From contig OZ020258.1 in NCBI GenBank assembly GCA_963971285.1, forward strand, positions 15,827,390 to 15,891,389: a stretch of 64,000 bases of DNA, in the 5' to 3' direction. The notes under the pieces were generated by a model. That model worked only from the letters and a program-made list of their open reading frames with translations. It was not told the origin of the DNA and searched no databases. Position numbers and translations under genes: made by a program. Shown in pieces: positions 57,157 through 64,000 of the stretch; position 1 is the first letter of the stretch; each line of letters starts with the position of its first letter. This DNA comes from Astropecten irregularis (taxonomy: Eukaryota; Echinodermata; Asteroidea; Paxillosida; Astropectinidae).

Positions 57157-60100
57157 CTAGAGGGCGCTAAAGCCTTCGTTTACTCCTGTTTTGTCATTGC
57201 TCGCTATTGCCTCTTCACCCGTCTTGATGGTTACTTCGTTGTTGATTACAGTGTCATAGGTTGGATCATTCTTATTATCTTCTACCTCTAACATCTCAGC
57301 TTCATCATCTTCCTTAGTCCATTCCTGTAGAAATTAAGACAAGATACTTATCTAAGAGTAATTTTATGTGCTGATGAAACAAATAAGAATTTGCTAGATA
57401 AGTTATGACAATAGGACGAAGTTTTTGTTCTATGGTGTGATCTCTCGTGAAAAGCTAGAACGCCATAGTGGCGGTAGATCTCAATATACAACGTGTCAGT
57501 TATATGATGCAATCATGTCTTGGCTATCCCTATGTAGAATGTAGACAAATTCGTGCTGAAATTGGCGAAAATATGACCAATTGAAAGAGTACTCTTTAAA
57601 AACAAATTTGCAGTATTCCAGAATAATACACACATAATGTGTATGGAAGAAAGATGAAAATCGGGTTTTGAGGTTGGGTAATTCAGTCTTAGGTTTTCCC
57701 CTCAATTTCAGTCAAATTTTGCTCAAATTCTACACTGCAATAGCCAGGACATGGCTGTATCATAATCTAAATCTTGAAGTTAAAAACAGTTCCATTGAAA
57801 AATAATGGTTCTGGACACAAAGCGTTGTTGTTGTTGTTGTTGTTGTTGTTTTTTTTTTTTTTTTGGGGGGGGGACACGCTGTATAATACTTACCAATTTT
57901 TCACCGCCACATCGCAACGGTTTCTTGATTACCTCTGGTAGGCAGCAGTACAGTCCATCCACGCAGTGTTGCCTCAATTTAGGATCAATAGAATCGTTCT
58001 TGGTCGCACCTTTGGAAGAAATATATCGTGGTTGTTAAGATAATACCTGCTATTACTATACCTCATAAATATCCATGACCTAGAGCCAAATCCAAGTTGG
58101 TCAATTTACCATCACGTGCCAGTGGATATATTTGCTGATCACCAGCGAGTAGGCTAGGGAATCTCCCAAGGAACGTATGGAACATCTCACTGCGCATCTA
58201 TCCTAGTTTGTAGTGCGCGTGCGTGAATTTCCCCCCCTACATGAAATTCACGAAAACGAACGTTTTTGCTGGACTTCTCGATGAAATTATGAACAATAGA
58301 GAATATTTATGAGGTTTAGTGAAGCAAATACCACATGGTTTATTTCGGATGGACATTCGACTCTAGCTTCCCTCGGAGTTGCAAGTTGATAAACTTCAAC
58401 TTGTGAACTATAGTTTGTCAACTTCCAACACCTCAGGAGCTTGAATGGACTGTCCACCCTCGAATCATGCAATATTTGTATAATATCCAATGTTCGCAAG
58501 GGATTCAATAGTCTGATTATTATGGCGTCAATAGTATCAAACAGCATACCTGTTAAGATGCTGACAAAAAGTCCAACCACGACGGTTACCAGCCAGTACA
58601 AGCATGCATACCAAGTATAAGAGATGGTATACAGCTCTGCGATAGGTGGGCTAATATATAATGACAAAAGCAATATTGATCACTCAAACTGCGTCCATAA
58701 TAAATAAATAGGCCTTTAGCAGAGTCTAAGCAAAACGTATGAACGACAATAGGCCTATGTAATGCTCCTATATCTACTATAGTAGACTTTTTAACCTACA
58801 TCTCCGGTGGTACTGCCTCCGTGGTTGTCATGAATGGTGAGCTAGCTGTTGTCATGGTGATGTTGCATCCCACAGTAGTCAAGGGGGGTTTGTAGGCAGG
58901 AGGTGGGTATATAATGGCGCCAATACCTATCCAGAATGCAAATCCCAGACCACACAATAAACCAGTTACTGCTCCCTGTATAATGATAGATATGATGTCA
59001 GTGTGATCATGGGGGAAATAATGAGTGTATAATAAAGCCATTCAAATATTATACAAAACCCATCAGGTGTACAGGCCTAGCTAAGCGATACTTAAACATT
59101 TGTTTGTATGTGGAGGCACTCATGGTCACAAGCATTGGTGAACTATTTGAGTATAATAACGTACACAGTAAACTTGATGTACACAGGGGCGTAAACCGAT
59201 GTAGAAGAGGTCAGTGGTCTGAATTGTGTCATTGATAACAATGACAGTGACAACAATAGTGACAGTGACATCACTGGTGACATCATTGGTGACATCACTG
59301 GTGACATCACTGGTGACATCATTGGTGACATCATTTGTGACATGAATGCAGAGTTGTCATTTAAACCGATGGTGGTATTCACTTCAATGAAAACGACAAA
59401 GGATTGTTTAATGTCGCAAAGTGTAAGAGTAGTCCTGATGATGACTAGAGCAGGCTAGTTGAAACGTTGAGACCTCACGAGATAGAAGTGGGAAAGTACG
59501 AACGATTCTTATATGGTGTTTCCGCAAACCGATCCATATATACCGAGTGTCACCATGTAAAGCCTCGAATCATTCTTAAACTTTCACTATGACCAAAAGG
59601 CCGATGAAAGATAGATAAAAGTCTGCACTGTAATCATAAACACATTTACCTTGGAATTACTCCATGGGAAGAACAAACCGAGACTGAACAGACCAAGCAG
59701 AGGACCTCCAGTCATACCAAAGAGACTCAATGCCAACTAAAGTCAATCAAACAATAGAAGCATTGTTATAAGTGAACTGTAACTCAAGTTTATAATGTGG
59801 CTAGAAGATTTCAAGAAAAGTTCCCAGGTATAAATGCAATTGTTTATAAAATTACTTGTTGTCACGAAGCCCTACGATCGATCGTAACTCGACTTACGAA
59901 GGATAACCAGACATAGCCTACGTAGGGCTGCAGCAGCGTCCTATGATTGATAGTAAGTTGCAATGAGTTTGGTGAAATCGACCCCAGAATTCAAATATTT
60001 CCAGTTTGTTGAATTCCGTGTAATTCATCTTTAAAAAGAGAAATATTACACGAGTCAATAAAACCTCTGTTAAGCTACAGTGACAACCTTCAATCTTATC

Positions 60101-63100
60101 CGATATTAATGTTATCTTTCAACCAGATGTCCGGATCCAAGTGACATGACCTCGTCTCATTTGAATTCATAATTATTTCAACGACTTAAAGGCGTGCTGC
60201 AATGTTGGCTATGTACTTGGCATGTGACAAAAATAGAGATTCCATTGAAGTGCTTGGGCACTATAGGGTGTCATACAATAGATAATAGGGAGGTTTCGCA
60301 TGCGAACGGATACGCGTACGCGTACGTTTAGCTATACGTAAACGTCAACAGCCGATCCGATGTTTCGCAATAGTGAAGTCTATATCCTACAACGGAGAAC
60401 AACTTTTGTCCCTGACTTTAAGGCTAAATTTGTCTTATTCTTAAGTTTTGAAATGCATAGAAATGACATAATTCGTGTTCAGCAAATCCTTTCTTTTCAA
60501 TCTAATCATGCACATGACAGGAAATGAGCAAAGAATTACAAAAATACTGATATTCGCTATGCGTTTAACACTTACGCGTAGCGAGCAAGATATCCGTTTC
60601 ACGAAGACGTATAGCGGATAGTGGAACAACTGTGACGTCATAAGTACACACATACTGGTGACGTATCCGGCGCGCTAACCGTATCCGTTCGCTTGCGAAA
60701 CCTCTCTAATTACAAATAGGGATTTAGGGAGACACGTTAGCTTATGAAAGTGAACATTTGGGAGACATTGGGAATTATGGAGACATTTCAAAGTCTTTTC
60801 CTTATACTTAGTTATAACTAGCATCACCCATTAGCCTTTAGCAGAAATGTCACCTAATATACAGACCACATACCTGAAGAACTCCTTGATTGAGCAGTGA
60901 TGTAATATATGCCATCAAGACACACAATATACCAAATCCAAACGCTGGAAAATATACAATAATCAATGAAGATAATTCACAGTAAATAAGTTAGCAAACA
61001 TTTATCTTTAATTTATTCATAAAAAAAAATGTGATTATTTACGATTACAAAATGGTAGGAATGACAGAATGCAACACTGTGATGAGTAACTACAATGAAC
61101 AAAATTTCTTTGTTTTACTTTGCAACTAGAGAAAATTGTTTCAAAATTGTTTGTCTTTTAAGACTTTGATAATTATGGTCTTATGGAGAATGGATTAACC
61201 TGAAATCACTATCAAAGGTGTGCGATTTACTACATGGGTAGTATTATGCACTGGATATTGTACTTACCAATTGCCTTGGTTACCAGTGTATATCTCTCCT
61301 GACTTATAGTGGGGAAGCATGGCTTAAACAGGTCCTCTGCAGTCACAGCAGCTAAAGCGTTTAATCCAGATGACACGCTACTGCATGGGGAGAACGATGA
61401 ATGCTGGAGATGTTATGATGAAGACATCCCAATGTTTTTAAAACGCCTGCATTTTCATCAGAATTCATTGACATCACTAACTTAACAAAATTCGTAAAGA
61501 TTATCACTTTATTCTCAATATAAACAGTCACATAAATCTTTATTTCTTGTTTGTGTCATTGTACCTTGTAGGCCTAAACTTACAAAAGTAATATTTACAA
61601 GAAATAGAAAATGTATAAATATAATGTCATGATTTGATTTGATTAGATTCAAACGATTCGGTTCGGTTCGGTTCAAACAATGAATCCGTTCCATGATGTG
61701 TCATTGTTATTTTATTGTCACAGTGCGATATGTGTCATATTGTCATTGGTGTGATCATACCTTAGTGCAGCACTGAATACAGCCGATGTAAAGAAACCAG
61801 GTAGACCAGGAATATTACCAAACAACTCCATCATGAAGTATGGGATTAACTGATAAATGAATGAAAAATGAATTATCAGACATGTATCTAGCAATACAAA
61901 TAGTGTGTATGCATTATTATATTGGCCCAAGGTAAAACAGGTGTATTCACGCATGTACAGGTGGACAGACCGACTAGAGATAATGTAGACCTATATGCCA
62001 GCAGGGGATGTCACTAAATGACCAAGTAGCAGATAAATCATATAGTAATTTAGAAGAAAAAAATACATTATATAAATAAGAACAAATATGATATTACCTG
62101 GTCCGTCTGTGATACTTTGTTGCTTGTGTATGGGTCACATTGCTTATCAGCATAGAATGAGTACATAACGAGTCCTGATAAACATGCAGCAGACACTACA
62201 ACAACCATACCAAAGGCTGCTAGAATTAAAGATCTGTAGAATAATGGAAAACCGGTTGCGATGATGTTGCTGATTACTATTTAAAGCTATTCAAATCATG
62301 GTGGTCTCCTAACCGAAGAGTTAGACCTCCATTTTGTAAATGTTTGCATGATTGGTATAAAAGGTCCAGCATGTACATAAAATGACAAACCTGTGAAAAT
62401 TTGAGTCAAATACACGAGAAAATAGCGAAAAACCAACTGATTTTTTCTTATTAAACATAATGAATGGGTTTGATCTTACGGTTTTCTACCAGCACCATCT
62501 TCATACCCTGAAAGTTATACGTTAATCTGTGAACATTTCTGTTTGGGTATGTTACCAATCCTGTACTGTACCTTTAGAAGAATCAATGCAAAATTCTATA
62601 TGAACTTGTTTCGGAAAATATTTCCGTACTTACATTCTCGCCTTTGTGACGGTGCCAGTTGACATGTAGCGCTGGACCTGGGCCTGGTTAACTGCAAAGG
62701 TCGTAGACCATGTAAAGCAACCTCCCACCACAATTGACCAGAATGTATGGCGAATAGTAGGGTCGAAATTGAAGCTAAAACCAAAGAAATACCAATCAAA
62801 ATAAACATGAATTACGCATGATATCTGAAACTTGACAAGATGAAAGTTTAATTTAAAGACAGTCACACAATCATACACAGGATATATTATATAGTTTGTC
62901 CCGGTCATTTTCGGCAAATGAGCGGACAATTTAAACGCTCCGTCATACCATTCCGCGTGAAACTGGAATTCAGCTCAAAATAGTCATTCGGTTGCCACTT
63001 AATGTGCAAGCAAATGTGAAGAAGTGTCAGGCGAATAAAAAGAATCGCCTTTCAATTTAAAATTCCATTCGAACAGCATTCAAAATCGCTTTTGGGCAGC

Positions 63101-63583
63101 GTGATCAATTGAATGCTGATATTTCATGGCTAAACTAAACGAATGTTGAATTTAATTGAATTCAACGCTACATGATGAATATTGATGCATGCATCAAAGT
63201 GAAATCGAGTGACGGTTTCAACCGAGGAGGCAAAATCACGTCAACACGAACGCGTGGAAATGAAATCGGCCGCCCATTTGCCGAAAATGACCGGGAAAAC
63301 CTGGCCTAGTTCGTAGTCGTAGACTTGAAACTTATTAAAGTATTTCGATTGCATAGGGTACATGCGTCGGTCCTGTTAACTTAGCAAACCGATTCGGGAT
63401 CAGTATGGCAGAGTTTGGGTAACCTTACTTCCAGAAGTCGATTCGTTCTCCAGCTTCAGCAATCTCCCAGACTCGCCCAAGTCCTCCAACTCGAATCGAT
63501 CCTGCGATAATGATTGCTAGGAATCCAGCAAGCATTACACATGTCTGGAACACATCGGTCCATAAAACTGCTTTCATCCCTCC
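57157..63583 (-). CDS. SLC5A8-like: Gene C: SLC5A8/SLC5A12-like transporter, 3' part (exons 5-15)
   Basis: Minus-strand coding exons in transcript order: 63583-63429, 62774-62634, 62233-62098, 61849-61761, 61380-61268, 60944-60874, 59736-59650, 58975-58800, 58650-58550, 58009-57894, 57324-57157. They total 1353 nt, 450 residues plus stop. By comparison with A and B these are exons 5-15 (start [15 protein letters not shown]). Exons 1-4 lie beyond position 64000. Family blocks: [95 protein letters not shown] and [15 protein letters not shown]. The last residues are SAL, again a class I PDZ ligand. Transcription is towards gene B (tail to tail, 1.9 kb apart). Exon 11 is single here. All splice sites are GT-AG. 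Confidence 0.92.
57826..57876 (+). repeat. (TTG)n-T(n)-G(n) simple repeat
   Basis: Eight TTG units, then about 17 T and 9 G. On the gene C transcript strand this is a (CAA)n tract in intron 14. Confidence 0.85.
59245..59345 (+). repeat. 12-bp minisatellite (TGACATCACTGG)n
   Basis: About seven tandem copies with C/T variation. Gives the repetitive [11 protein letters not shown] frame on the minus strand (59143-59382), which is an intronic artefact (gene C intron 11). Confidence 0.85.
59435..59468 (+). repeat. Hammerhead-like motif with canonical CTGATGA box
   Basis: CTGATGA, T, stem GACTAG, loop AGCAGG... CTAGTT, then GAAACGTT. The stem pairs over six positions with one wobble. The CUGAUGA and GAAA boxes match the hammerhead core exactly, but there is one extra base before the stem and the cleavage triplet region (GTT rather than GTC) is altered. 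Lies in gene C intron 11, antisense to that gene. Confidence 0.55.
59860..59985 (+). mobile_element. Foldback element, GTGAAATCGACC family
   Basis: Left TTGTCACGAAGCCCTACGAT, right GAGTTTGGTGAAATCGACCCC, interior ACTTACGAAGGATAACC as in 24925-25063. In gene C intron 10. Confidence 0.65.
60288..60706 (+). mobile_element. Foldback element with GAGAGGTTTCGC arms
   Basis: Left GGGAGGTTTCGCATGCGAAC..GGATACG and right CGTATCCGTTCGCTTGCGAAACCTCTC are inverted repeats. Next to the left arm is an alternating purine-pyrimidine run, ACGCGTACGCGTACG. In gene C intron 10. Confidence 0.7.
62345..62578 (-). mobile_element. MITE-like element, family B (reverse copy)
   Basis: Reads from 'acctgtgaaaatttgagt' to 'ttaccaatcctgtactgtac' with CTTTAG, the complement of the AAAGGTACAG end. 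It lies about 55 bases from the donor side of gene C exon 6. Confidence 0.6.
62898..63297 (+). mobile_element. Foldback element in gene C intron 5
   Basis: Ends CCCGGTCATTTTCGGCAAAT and ATTTGCCGAAAATGACCGGG form perfect inverted repeats of about 22 bases; the interior contains GAATTCAA-type inverted blocks. Non-coding. Confidence 0.72.
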
Positions 63584-63628
63584 CTAAGCAATCAAACAAT
63601 ATCAACAGGATTCAATCACTAATTCCTT

Positions 63629-63982
63629 TAAAGGTAATATCATACTTTTGCCAAAGAAATGCAGATTCATGGGCACAAATATCAAGGAAGATACGGTAAC
63701 ATTCATCCGTGAAATTGTCACTCCCACACGGTGCCCACTTTTTAAGAAAAACAGTTAAAAAAAAACGCCCACAGTATCTTTAAAATCTTTTTACAGTTAA
63801 ATTGTTTATCTTTAAAAGATCAAAATTGTTTTTGGTCATTGGTTCTGGATAAAAACAGCATTTCAGGTATAACAATTTGAACGGTATGTTTCTACCATCA
63901 CCAGCATTTACCCTGTAAGTTATATGTAAATCTGTGACGATTTCTCTTTCGGTGTGCTATACCAAAGTATGATAGTACCTTT
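63629..63982 (-). mobile_element. MITE-like element, family A (reverse copy)
   Basis: Left end AAAGGTAATATCATACTTTTG and right end ACCAAAGTATGATAGTACCTTT, the most complete terminal inverted repeat pair of the family. It is in gene C intron 4, next to exon 5. Confidence 0.75.
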
Positions 63983-64000
63983 CAAAATACAAGTAGACCT

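Noticed and set aside
59143-59382. Minus-strand frame with [11 protein letters not shown] repeats
   Set aside because: A 12-bp minisatellite inside an intron of gene C.

Overview
This is a eukaryotic, AT-rich, intron-rich window. It is most likely from a marine invertebrate deuterostome (echinoderm, hemichordate or amphioxus grade). The reasons are protein-coding genes whose closest recognisable relatives are vertebrate families (neurensin and SLC5A8/SLC5A12-type transporters), GT-AG introns of metazoan size, and a very heavy load of small inverted-repeat elements, tRNA-derived repeats and minisatellites. The phylum is inferred, not shown.

Layout. (1) 1-2.5 kb: a minus-strand neurensin-like two-pass membrane protein, 288 aa, with its coding sequence in one exon. 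A CpG-rich block near 10.1 kb may be its promoter or first non-coding exon. (2) 2.5-21.5 kb: no convincing protein gene. It holds a GTAC-rich minisatellite (5.3-5.9 kb), palindromic MITE copies, tRNA-derived fragments and hammerhead-ribozyme-like repeat motifs. (3) 21.5-55.3 kb: plus-strand sodium-coupled monocarboxylate-transporter-like (SLC5A8/A12) genes. Gene A has 15 coding exons (26527-44545, 633 aa). A second intact copy of its first coding exon lies 4.9 kb upstream (21608-21952). Gene B has 15 coding positions (48001-55273, 640 aa), and position 11 is present twice in tandem (52640-52726 and 52793-52879), which looks like a mutually exclusive exon pair. (4) 57.1-64 kb: gene C, a third SLC5 paralogue on the minus strand, convergent with gene B. 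Exons 5-15 are inside the window and the 5' end lies beyond position 64000.

The three SLC5 genes share the same intron positions and phases, so they arose by duplication after the gene structure was fixed. All three predicted proteins end in a class I PDZ ligand (TKM, TEL, SAL) and share a cysteine-rich tail motif, YCCLPExxKxPLRCG. They are expected to be plasma-membrane Na+-coupled symporters for small organic anions. The substrate of each is not readable from sequence.

The introns and intergenic DNA hold at least fifteen foldback (long terminal inverted repeat) elements from several families. One is Tc1/mariner-like, about 850 bp, flanked by TA. There are also two related MITE families with left halves in common, and about ten copies of repeats carrying a hairpin followed by GAAACGTC or GAAACGTT that resembles the hammerhead ribozyme stem II and core. 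In two copies this motif lies downstream of a tRNA-like head, suggesting a SINE that carries the motif.
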